Assembly (NCBI GenBank): GCA_026989655.1
Contig: JALSIX010000027.1
Span: 1-64,000 of the forward strand
Direction: 5' to 3'
DNA: 64,000 nt
Source of the DNA: Caldilineaceae bacterium
GTDB taxonomy: Bacteria; Chloroflexota; Anaerolineae; Caldilineales; Caldilineaceae
Numbering within the stretch: position 1 is the first letter of the stretch; every line of letters starts with the position of its first letter. The notes under the pieces were generated by a model. That model saw only the letters and a list, made by a program, of their open reading frames with translations, was not told the DNA's origin and ran no database searches. Shown one piece after another: positions 44,501 to 51,500 of this stretch. A program made the translations under genes and the position numbers.

Positions 44501-46550
44501 CCAGCCCCACCGCCTGGGCGATCTCCGGGTAGGCATCGGCCAGCAGGGAAACCCGGGCCCTGTTCTGGGGGTTCTTGAGGAAGGCCAGCAGGGCCCCGTC
44601 GTCGGCCAGGTTCAGGTCGGCCAGCTCCACGTTGCGCACCAGGTCCCGGATGTCTGGGAGCACCTGGGCCTGGAAAGCGGCCAGATCCGGCGCGGCCTTG
44701 GCCTCGCCGACCACGGTGAAGCTGCCCGTATCGCCCGTCTTCCGCAGGATCTGGAAGACGGTGTTGACGTCGCTCTTGCCCGGCACCCAGCGCCAGTGGA
44801 GGTAGATGCGCCGGCCCCGGGCCCCGTTGTCCTGGGCCCAGGCCAGATCCAGGCCATCGCACCGGGCCCGCCAACCCTGGGCCAAAGTGTTCAGGTCCTC
44901 CAGCTCCACCACGCCGTCGCGGTCCAGGTCCTGCTCCGGGAAGAGAGGCGACTGGCCCAGACGGCCTGCAGCGGCCTGTATGTCCAGCACATCCAGCACG
45001 CCATTGGTGCCCGGCGCGTCCAGGCTGCGGATGCGGTCCGCGGTGCAGGGGGAGACCGGCGGTGTGCCGGGCAGGGGATCGTCGTCCCGGATGATCACCC
45101 GAGCCGTGGCCGGTTCGCCCAGCCGGGCGCCCTGGGGCCCAAAGAGGCTCAGGTTGAAGGCCTCATCCTCGTTCTCCGCATCGCTGTCGTCCAGGATGGT
45201 CACCTGGATGGACTTGCGGCTCTCTCCGGGGTTGAAGGTCAGGGTGGTGGAGATGGGGGTGAAGTCCTGGTTGGCCTTGGCCGAACCCTCGGTGGTGGCC
45301 ACCTGGACCGTCACCGGGCCTCCACCGCTGGGCCGATCCACCAGCTCCACGTCCAGGCTCACGGCGCCCACGCTCTCCCCCACCCGGACGGTGTCCGTGA
45401 GGATCCGCAGGACGGGCCTGTAGAGGGTGGCGTTCGCATGGATCACGGCGATGCCGGACTCCACCTGGCTGTTGCCGAGCACCCCATTGGCCGGCGACAG
45501 CAGCAGGTAGCCTGCAGGAGGCTGGAAGCGGATCTGGTAGGTGCCGGGCGCGAGGGTGGGGAAGCCATAGCGCCCCTCGACATCGGTCTGGGTGGTGTCC
45601 AGGACCGTGCTGCCGCTGCTGTCCAGGAGCTGGACCGTGACGGAGACGACACTGGGTTCGTCAGGATCCCAGGTGTTGTCCTTGTTCAGGTCCTCCCACA
45701 CGAGCCCGGAGATGGAGCCGGGCTCGTAGAGGCCCGCGTCCACAGCCACCAGGTTCTGGCCCGAAGCGAGGGTGAAGGGGGCCGTCAGACCGGAGGCCGG
45801 CTCCACATCGCTGTCCTTGGCGTCGTTCCCCCCTTGGTCCTTGGGGCTGAACTGCTCCCCAGCCGGGGGGACGACCCGCACCTGGTAGGTGTCGGGCCGA
45901 AGGTTGCTGAAGTAGTAGTTTCCGTCCTCGACGCTGTCCGTGCGGGTCTCCGCGATGAAGCCCCGGGTGGTGGAGAAGAGGCGCACCACCACCTCGCCCA
46001 GGCCCGGTTCGCCGCTCTCCTGGATGCCGTTGCCGTTCTCGTCCCGCCAGACCCGGCCGCTGACCCCGGCCGGCAGGGCCACGGCCACACTCACCTGGGC
46101 GTCCGCCTGCACGGTCTGCTCGTCCACCGTATCGCCGGTGACCTGCACCCACTGCTGGAAATCACCCGAGGGGGCCGTGACCGTGCAGGTATAGCTCTTG
46201 ACCGCCTCCGGGGCCAGTTCGTTCAAGGTCCGGTTGCAGTCCGGGCTGGGTGTGTTGGTGGCCCCGACCTGCTGCCAACTGGCGACGGTCAGGTTCAGGG
46301 CCTTGCTCGAGCCGGTGTTGCGGACCGTGATGGTGAAGGTCACGGGTTGGCCGGACAACACCGGGATCCCCCCTGTCTGGGCCACGATGTCCACCAGAAT
46401 CCCGGAATACGGGGCCTGGGCCCGGGCCGGGGAGCCACCGACGCCGGCCAGGATCCCCGCCAGGGCCAACAGAAGCCCAACGGCCCAGGCGCTGAGGGGA
46501 AGCCATCGGTAGGGTCGAACGCGGTGCACAGGAAACGGCATGGGGGACAT
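38538..46550 (-). CDS. giant multidomain surface protein (2,670 residues)
   Basis: The largest gene of the window. The ATG at 46550 is preceded by AAGGAG and gives a signal peptide ending near SPARAQA. In order: a CARDB/DUF11-like domain (VTFTITVRNTGSSKA), two SdrD-type B domains (SGRVWRDENGNGIQESGEP; SGLVWEDLNKDNTWDPDEP), a Calx-beta domain (KANQDFTPISTTLTFNPGES), a dockerin-like EF-hand pair (GVLDVLDIQAAAGRL; DLDRDGVVELEDLNTLA), several fibronectin-III-like domains (about residues 900-1150), then more than 1,300 beta-rich residues without a recognised family. The C terminus has scattered cysteines (CGKTEEDC, CEPETWRGW). No sortase motif or membrane anchor is visible at the end, so attachment to the envelope is unclear. 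A SARP-like box lies upstream of the small gene before it. Confidence 0.92.
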   Translation of the reverse strand: MSPMPFPVHRVRPYRWLPLSAWAVGLLLALAGILAGVGGSPARAQAPYSGILVDIVAQTGGIPVLSGQPVTFTITVRNTGSSKALNLTVASWQQVGATNTPSPDCNRTLNELAPEAVKSYTCTVTAPSGDFQQWVQVTGDTVDEQTVQADAQVSVAVALPAGVSGRVWRDENGNGIQESGEPGLGEVVVRLFSTTRGFIAETRTDSVEDGNYYFSNLRPDTYQVRVVPPAGEQFSPKDQGGNDAKDSDVEPASGLTAPFTLASGQNLVAVDAGLYEPGSISGLVWEDLNKDNTWDPDEPSVVSVTVQLLDSSGSTVLDTTQTDVEGRYGFPTLAPGTYQIRFQPPAGYLLLSPANGVLGNSQVESGIAVIHANATLYRPVLRILTDTVRVGESVGAVSLDVELVDRPSGGGPVTVQVATTEGSAKANQDFTPISTTLTFNPGESRKSIQVTILDDSDAENEDEAFNLSLFGPQGARLGEPATARVIIRDDDPLPGTPPVSPCTADRIRSLDAPGTNGVLDVLDIQAAAGRLGQSPLFPEQDLDRDGVVELEDLNTLAQGWRARCDGLDLAWAQDNGARGRRIYLHWRWVPGKSDVNTVFQILRKTGDTGSFTVVGEAKAAPDLAAFQAQVLPDIRDLVRNVELADLNLADDGALLAFLKNPQNRARVSLLADAYPEIAQAVGLGFVDANVPATEMVTYYVQVKGDPNAPIYGPVAISSLAALAAPTNLREGTVYQGPSDLGISPTTRPITGTERYDWDGAQVYRQAHGTAFLLWDIPSDTTQKSNQLQDPFQFSGVGPVMTLPVNPNVAGYKIYRKGPATGNQWQIVNPLKVAGNPNAGYRLIQPGKSVDPVTQGQFFYADRLVDVFDISTRVRPDQVFTVWQYKVCPVDLLGNEGPCSQPADIRVRDLRPPAPVADLQVQADEQHTKLTLTWTYTATDQSTPLKFYVLRSPDPVSLTEPSVLASLPITAWVDITPNGLTQANTVIMTYQYTPPKQGLYWFRVQVRDAAGNWSAPSAPAKGGLYPRQKPPAPSVADVNQCVPGGLSVNFTGLASQVRQLIVYRSFDPITNLNAPGVQLIQRIKVENGQATFTEAYQPPVDTWVYYKVEALDGYGNVSDPATFKARLCGPNRPDAPEVDKGPAQWDPDTLTYQVPLTYTLPPTGVADRKVTTLRPDQNGLRTDVQTVPPSGKVTVRGEPGETVKVEATERNDQGQSPATVRWVRNVNNFLDTNRHMARLGQPLAVEWVLGASQPTARVLIPAPADNNLPTPYVALFRKTTAGNWIQVTPVVDVSSNRTFYPPSGPNPQSALVITDTADLDITDAYDYTVLAFSPSSLEVLGYWGAIRLQPLTAGAVIELNTPLSPGPTLPCSTGYEIRAPSYYGPGGEGWWNVPGDTILLANGWTLVVDNFYDYNGNCNGLDLGPEAPLFGEGKLIDGDGDPFPANFYDIYVDPDTGDFVGGRIVVDINKGVSAGRLVTWVEKMEFQPGVARGQMRFQFPDNVKVVDPTAVERSNQVRAVVENVFPDYLFQPLVVDTTVDGLYLVDENLPWSLHTNTWELHPTALNLMGTVTVQDRLGYAPPAGGGLPWPDNNLGFLRPGGTTNTGYTGTNVLVNNQGLQGSFNNPNPFTYVTSLPGGVEITAQGGAQVTIDASQIVSGALNNATARLDYYSQGTDISFISQKDKLLRVGTRTPLGGLIQLSITPPSGRFTLQDGGLLRESVSVNPTEITWTGAYTVYTSGPGITMELYGAAASFPENGAAINWNRVSPSDPAPAENAWRKLDTVYAPSAKLDPGLNIIGLGAWAACDCFDPAMFKDVDLDLYVRRGGVSGNFRINAQSFGEIRNKWGYLVTIKEYDLLFVDNAVVDGQARLDLRLPYPSDVVIPLRFGPDGFDERGCPVEGQVEQVKPYVHKFWNFSQTPRTARFVQIGGKGSGRNDHVVDYQAKYQQNTGKNDGNQVLPGAILVLRGTGVVAGLGKTTTQSSQVGVDAEIPMAHDWFPNGDYGDVRLYPQGNNGNQDLPDYFRVSGVPYALTDVKLSRFYSAMMDESSLPDPAGVQPSELMGELPPNLLDSQGKVTGQSLKRCADRNGGKGQGCGFILVDGNGAVVHFGEIGATGSFTMQSKDDTPKGKWPLVTNVQGNRKSQAPASKPNLRWAYPIANKYLDEYLPFKLMVNDYGGALVGIKPDVSLLPGGEVLKTDLGVVVTVNFTDTQGFQMDFGLFAGYAASQAGIRALAMNRPGKNNVGIAPYQKWDDVEKDAKAWMEKFGYGIKPGDQDDPLDLAKSVWGDWKTGAYTQTFQIIEPKIRALKGKEAYGITGIQSGQILKVANATLATGMGQVIFEIAGGDFRLVNIKFGTLVDIKASPTDRRPLFHADWLTLEITRDGEIIVVGKNVSSSITGDRDIKADIYLIIGTKSGYERLEGGIIIARMEVEGVVLQNTGAVFGAGRVNFQPLAYLGIKGEGTMDGLTLGGALLFGLIDPRSQVLREAGFDTLLKKVGLNQGPSAGPPAGKVFGGAFLYLYGDVPIYNSGCLLKASAGGELQGWYFAPVEGGRPIWGGFLRGNVTGTALCLIHAKGELTLTIENVQPNAKATGGQQCGKTEEDCTAFTGQLWVAIGLFACEPETWRGWDKRWWNDGGCWQAGVLAQLAYIDQPPSGQEQWAAKFDADAE

Positions 46551-46645
46551 GGACGTACACTCCTTGTGTGCTGAGGGGTTCCAGCAACGTTCCAGCACTC
46601 TCCGTCGAGTATCGGCAAACTGGGCCATCAAGGCCATCGCCCCAT

Positions 46646-46662
46646 GGTCCTCAGAGAGGACC
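46646..46662 (-). promoter_or_regulatory. hairpin between the 68-aa gene and the giant gene
   Basis: GGTCCTC, loop of three and GAGGACC form a perfect 7-bp stem starting right after the small gene's stop codon, about 95 bases before the giant gene's start. No U-run follows. It may tune readthrough or mRNA stability between the two genes. Confidence 0.45.
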
Positions 46663-46869
46663 TCACTGAAGGCCGTCGGGCGCCTGGGGTCCCAGGCCAT
46701 ACCGTTGCAGATATCGCCTCAACAGGGCCACCAGGCTGTCGAAGTCCTCGAAGTAGTCGACGGTCTGGGTGGTCACCTCCGTCACCTGGCCTCTCCACCC
46801 GGAGGAGCTGCCAGGTTCCTGCCAGATACGCACAATGAGCGATCCCCGCCCGGTGGAGTCTGGAACCAT
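46663..46869 (-). CDS. small conserved-looking hypothetical protein (68 aa)
   Basis: A 68-residue soluble protein. The ATG at 46869 follows GGGAGG at a slightly short distance. The sequence is protein-like and not low-complexity: a beta strand GSLIVRIWQEPG, a Trp-Arg-Gly strand (GWRGQVTEVTTQTVDYF) and an amphipathic C-terminal helix (FDSLVALLRRYLQRYG). I cannot name a family. The frame is open upstream to 46932, but that part overlaps the SARP-like promoter's -10. Its position between a SARP-like promoter and the giant surface protein suggests an accessory or regulatory role for that operon. Confidence 0.72.
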   Translation of the reverse strand: MVPDSTGRGSLIVRIWQEPGSSSGWRGQVTEVTTQTVDYFEDFDSLVALLRRYLQRYGLGPQAPDGLQ

Positions 46870-46930
46870 GATGCCTCCCGAGAAATCTGGGTGGGCCGGT
46901 GCCCTGGTTCGAACATCTCTCCTGCCCCCC

Positions 46931-46962
46931 ATGATGGAGAAGGCTGTCTCAGACTTGTCTCA
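46931..46962 (-). promoter_or_regulatory. SARP-type operator/promoter, copy A
   Basis: On the minus strand two TGAGACA heptamers (46956-46962 and 46945-46951) are separated by AGTC, an 11-bp period. Eight bases further lies CATCAT (46931-46936), a 4-of-6 match to TATAAT. SARP activators bind paired heptamers of TCGAGNN type 4 bp apart, with the downstream one about 8 bp from the -10. Shifted by one base the repeats read TTGAGAC and CTGAGAC. It is 62 bp upstream of the 68-aa gene. A 29-bp core (46941-46969) is identical in copy B. Confidence 0.7.
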
Positions 46963-46969
46963 ACCGCCT

Positions 46970-47405
46970 TCCATCCACCGGGCACTCGGCCGCATGGCCC
47001 ATTCCCCGCTTCCGACAGGTGAACCCGGCCATGGGGCCACGGGCACGCTGACACCACAACGCCCTGGTCCGTTGCCTGCCCGGCAGCCGGCCGAGATGAC
47101 GGCGCCGACGCCGACGAAGGGACAAGGAAGATCCGCGTCCCCGGGCCCAGGGGGGCGTCTACCAGGTGGACGCGGCCGAGGGGGGGGCAGTGTGCCGGGA
47201 CAGCCGGCATGGAAGGGACGAAACGGCTGTGGAGGCGGCAACAGGGCGGCCGCCCCCACAGCCAGGCGAGTCCAAGGGAGGAGGATGGATGGGCGGCGGA
47301 AATCCACGGCCATCCTCCCCCGGGTGGACCTCCGTCTCGCACCGCCAGGACCGGGTAGCCGACGTCCACGGCAGGCGGCCCCACGGAATGCACCTACTCC
47401 TTCAC
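46970..47405. other. 436-bp region without a recognised gene
   Basis: It lies between the lipoprotein gene's stop and operator copy A. No open frame has a ribosome site or protein-like composition, and I saw no promoter, strong hairpin or repeat besides the directly repeated GGAGTAGGTG just past the lipoprotein stop. It may hold binding sites upstream of the SARP-type promoter. Confidence 0.6.
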
Positions 47406-48224
47406 CTACTCCTGCACCGTGAACGAGAGCCGCTGCACCTCCTCATCGTTGATGAGCAGAACGACCTCGTGGTCGCCGGCCGGCAGGCCATCCTGTTTCT
47501 CCAAGGTGAAGTAGACACTCACGGCCTCCAGGTCCTCCTGGGCGGTGAGGGAGCGGGTGGCATCCTCGGCGAGCTGTCCGTTCAGATACCAGTTGACTTC
47601 AAGGCGCGAGTAGAGGCCCAGATCGACCACGCCCACCAGGTAGATGACCGTGTCCGACGTGCTGAAGGTCGTCGTGGGCTCCACCGGCACGTAGGCGTTG
47701 GGCGTCTCCTCCATCCCTTTGGCCAGGGTGACCTCGATCACGCGGGAAGGAATGGCCTCTGGGGGCGGCGCCACGGCGAAGGTGTAGCTGCCGGCCGGCG
47801 AGCCGTTCACGAAGACCTCCACCCGGTAGTTGGGGCTCACGGGCAGGGGTTCTCTGGGCTTCAGCGTGAAGTGCACCCGGGTGTTCTCACCGATGGAGAA
47901 GATGACCCCCTCGTTGACGTCGGCCAGGTCTACCGTGGCCGAGGCGATCTCCTGATCGCGGACGTAGAAACGGGCCATCACCTCCCCTTCCCGGGGCCGT
48001 CCCTCGATGGTGAGCAGCAGGTTCACCGTCTGCTCCGGCGTGAAGGAGGTGGTGGGGTTGATGGGCTCCATCTCCTCGCCCACATCTTCGGCAAAGGTGG
48101 CGTCGAGGATGGTGAGGCCAGAACCCTCCTGCGCCCCTGCGCCCTCTCCATCGCCGCCACAGGCGGCCACAACCAGAGCCATCGCCAGTGCCAGCCCCAG
48201 AAGCATCCATCTATGTCTCATCAT
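47406..48224 (-). CDS. lipoprotein with two tandem beta-domains
   Basis: A 272-residue exported protein. The ATG at 48224 has GGAGGG eight bases upstream; an earlier ATG at 48245 lacks one. The signal peptide ends in LVVAAC, Cys22 being the lipid anchor, followed by a Gly/Glu linker. Two homologous domains of about 110 residues follow: the first runs from ILDATFAEDV through INPTTSFTPEQTVNLLLTIEG to SYTFAV, the second from VIEVTLAKGM through VEPTTTFSTSDTVIYLVGVVD to LSFTVQE. This is an internal duplication of an Ig-like fold. No enzymatic motif is visible. Its promoter carries operator copy B, and it sits directly downstream of the SARP-type regulator gene. Confidence 0.88.
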   Translation of the reverse strand: MMRHRWMLLGLALAMALVVAACGGDGEGAGAQEGSGLTILDATFAEDVGEEMEPINPTTSFTPEQTVNLLLTIEGRPREGEVMARFYVRDQEIASATVDLADVNEGVIFSIGENTRVHFTLKPREPLPVSPNYRVEVFVNGSPAGSYTFAVAPPPEAIPSRVIEVTLAKGMEETPNAYVPVEPTTTFSTSDTVIYLVGVVDLGLYSRLEVNWYLNGQLAEDATRSLTAQEDLEAVSVYFTLEKQDGLPAGDHEVVLLINDEEVQRLSFTVQE

Positions 48225-48301
48225 GGGAGCATCCCTCCGGTCCATCGGGTGTTGTCGGTGTGATCACAGGAAGAGATCCTCGACTCCCCCTCTCCTCAAC
48301 C

Positions 48302-48333
48302 ATGATCGCGGAGGCTGTCTCAGACTTGTCTCA
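48302..48333 (-). promoter_or_regulatory. SARP-type operator/promoter, copy B
   Basis: On the minus strand TGAGACA occurs at 48327-48333 and 48316-48322 with a 4-bp spacer, followed after 8 bp by GATCAT (48302-48307) as -10. The 29-bp core 48312-48340 is identical to copy A, whereas flanks differ. It precedes the lipoprotein start at 48224 by 78 bp. The remaining bases up to 48585 show no coding frame. Confidence 0.7.
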
Positions 48334-48585
48334 ACCGCCTCCCGGAGAACGGACACCCATGGAGACGCCCCCCGCCCACGGCCCATCAGCGGGGACCGCG
48401 ACGGGAAAGTCCGGCGGAGAACCTGCGCAAAGGGGCGAAAGGAGGGCAAAAGGGGGCCATGTGAGAGCAACGGAGAACCCTGGGATGGCGCGAACCCTCC
48501 CACAGGGTGAGAGAGGTGGCACCCGGGGAAGGGAACAGGCTGCGGAAGGGGTGCCGGCCCTCCTCGGGGGAAGGAGCCGGGCTGT

Positions 48586-51500
48586 TCAGGAGCGTTCGGA
48601 GATCTTCAGCGCCCGCAGATCACGGCGGACAGTCCGGGGACTGACACCCAGGACCTTGGCCAGGGCCTGGACCGTGGGGCGGGCGCCCTGCTCCTTGGCC
48701 TCGGCCAGCAGTCGGCGGAGGCGGTGGCGCCGCCGGGGTGGCCCTTCGGGCAGGGCCATGTCCTCCGGTGCGTGGACGGTCCATTCCACCGTGTGGTGGC
48801 CCGTTCCGTCCCGCCCCGGCAAGGTGACGGCCTGCCGCTTCGGACAATAGGGGTTCCAGGCAGCCAGAATGGCCCGGTGTTCGAAGACCCGTTCCCGGCT
48901 CATGGCACGATGCTCCGGGGTGAGGGTGGCCATCATGCGCTCCAGGCGTTCCACCGAGCGGGCCAGGGCCTCTCGGGCCTCCCGCTCGCGGCCGGCGACC
49001 TCCAGAGCTATCGAGCGGTAGAACCACATCATGTAGTCCATCTCCTCCAGGTCGTCCAGCGCGTCCATGGCCTCCTGGGTGAGGGCCAGGGCCTCTGAGA
49101 CGGCCCCCTGCTGGGCTCGGATCCACCCCTTCATGGCGAGCATCCAGGGGCGCAGGGCCGCCATGCCGTGTTCACGACACAGGGCCAGGCCGGCATCCAG
49201 CTCCTGGACACCCGCCTCCAGGTCCCCCTGCTCTATGTGCCAGAGGGCGCAGGTCCGGTGGAACTGGGCCAGGATGAAGAACTCCTCGACCTGGGCCAGG
49301 ATCGCCTTGGCCGTCTCCATATGCGAGCGGGCGTCCTCCCAGCGCTCCTCCGTGATCTCGGCCGCGGAGAGAATGGCCAACGCGTGCCCCAGGGTGATCC
49401 GATCGTCCGACCGGCGGGCATAGTCCAACACCCAGCCCAGCAGGGATCGGGCCCGAGCCGTGTCGCCCACAAAGGCCACCAGGTTGGAGGCCAGGTTCAC
49501 CCGGGTGATGGCCTCCGGCCGATCCATGCCCAGGGTGGGACAGAGGGCCAGCACCTCCTCGTAAGCCTGGATACAGCGGCCCACCTCGCCGATCTTGCTG
49601 AAGACGTTGGCCAGGTTCACCCGAGCCCGGACCTCGCCGTACAGGTAGCCGATCTCCTGGCTCAACGCCACCCCGCGGCGGTGGAAGTCCGCGGCCCGAT
49701 CGTAGAGCCCCTCCTCCATGGAGACGATGCCCAGCACGTTCAGGACGTCTACCTGGCGATGTTTGAAACCCAGCCCCCCGAACTGTTCCAGGGCCTGGGA
49801 GGCCACCTCCCGGGCCTCGGTGTACCGCTTCACGCCTCCCAGGGCGCTGGCCAGGAAGAGGAGGGCCTCGGCCCGATGGCGTCTCTCCCGGGGCACCAGG
49901 GCCACAGCCTGCTCCAGGAGCTCCACGGCCCGGGTGGATGCCCCCTGATATTCCTCCACCTGCCCCAGGAGGGTCAAGGCCTTCACCTGGAGATCCACCT
50001 GTTCCAGAGAACGGGCCAGGGAGAGCGCCTGCGCGGCCGCCCGACGGGCCTCCGGGTAATGGCTCCGGTGGAGGTGAAAGGCCGCTGTTCGGCACAGGAC
50101 CTCGCAGGCCTGGAGGGGGTCCTGGGTGGTCCGTTCGCCCAGCTCCTCCAACACCCGGGCCTGGGCCTCCAGATCGCCCAGGACGGCCAGGGTCTGCTCC
50201 CATTCCAAGAGGAGCGCCGTCCGCCGCCCGGGATCGTCCTGCGACAGTCGGTCCAGGGCCTGCAAGGCCTGTTGGAAATGGTGGCGGGCCCGACGATAGT
50301 CGGAGCGGGCCAGGGCCTCCTGGCCGGCCCGGTGATGGTGCTCCAGGGCCTGGGGCCAGTCCTGGGCCAGGGTGAAGTGGTGGGCCAGCACGGCACTGGA
50401 GGCCTGGTTCCGATGGGACAGGACCTGGCCGGCCCGGTGGTGGAGAGCCCGGGCCCGGTGCATGGGCATGTTCTGGTAGATGACCTCTCGGATCAGGTCG
50501 TGGTGGAAACGGAGATGGGTCTCCGTCTCCACCAGAAGGCCCTGGGCCACCAGATGGCGGAGGGCCTGGAAGACCTGGGCCGGGGACATGGAGACCATGC
50601 TCTGGAGGATCGGGAGGGTGAACTCGAGCCCCAGGACCGAGGCCGGTGCCAACAGGGCCTGGCTCTCCGGGGACAGGCGCCGGAGCCGCTGCTCCAGGAG
50701 CTCTTCCACCCGTTCCGGCAAGATCGCCTCCTCGCCCGCCGGGGCTTCGAGCTCCCAGGGAGTGCTCCATTCCCCCGGCGCGCGCCGCCGGAGAAGGCCC
50801 TCTTGGTACAGGGCCCGGAGGCTCTCCAACACGAAGAAGGGATTGCCGCCGGTCTTGGTGTGGATCCGGGCCACGAACCGGGCCGGTGTCTGTCCCATGC
50901 CCAGGGCCAGGCGGACCAGCTCCCCCGCGGCCAGTCGATCGAGAGGACGGAGGACCAGACGACGCTGCACCCCCGCGCGATCGATGGCCTGGAAGGCCTC
51001 CCAGCGTTCCGGGACCGCCCGGACCGCCTCGCCCCGGTAGGCCGCGACCACCAGGACCGGCTCGGAGCGCAGCTCCCGGGCCAGGAGGCGCAACATCTCC
51101 AGGGTCTCCAGGTCGGCCCGATGGAGGTCGTCCAACAGGAGGACGGCCGGGCCCAGCCGACCGATGGCCCGGAGGAGATGGAGGAGGGCCTCCATGGACC
51201 GCCGCCGCGCGGCGTCTGGGGCCAAGGTCGGAGGCTGGGGAAGAGGGTCCAGGGTCCTGGCGATCTCCGGAAAGAAGCGGGACAGGACGGCCAGCCAGAG
51301 GGGATCCAGGACCAGGGCCAACTGCTGGATGTGGAGAGGGGTCAGGAAGGGCGTCAGGGCCCGGACCAGGACGGCCATGGCCTGCTCCTCCACCTCCACG
51401 GCCACGGCCCGGTAGATCTGGGCCCCCCGCCAGGCCGCGTCCTCGGCCAGGGTGTCCAACAGCTTGCTCTTGCCGATCCCGGCCTCCCCTTCCACCAGGA

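Noticed and set aside
40566-46574. Open plus-strand frame of about 2,000 codons antisense to the giant surface protein
   Set aside because: His/Gly/Val-rich composition typical of antisense frames in GC-rich DNA, no ribosome site or signal peptide, and no domain recognised; the minus-strand frame has clear domains.
46551-46700. Longer start for the giant protein at 46700
   Set aside because: It would overlap the end of the 68-aa gene and put 50 residues before a good signal peptide, while the ATG at 46550 has AAGGAG upstream.
48334-48585. Small open frames upstream of operator copy B
   Set aside because: No ribosome sites, Arg/Gly/Pro-rich composition and no protein-like pattern in either strand.
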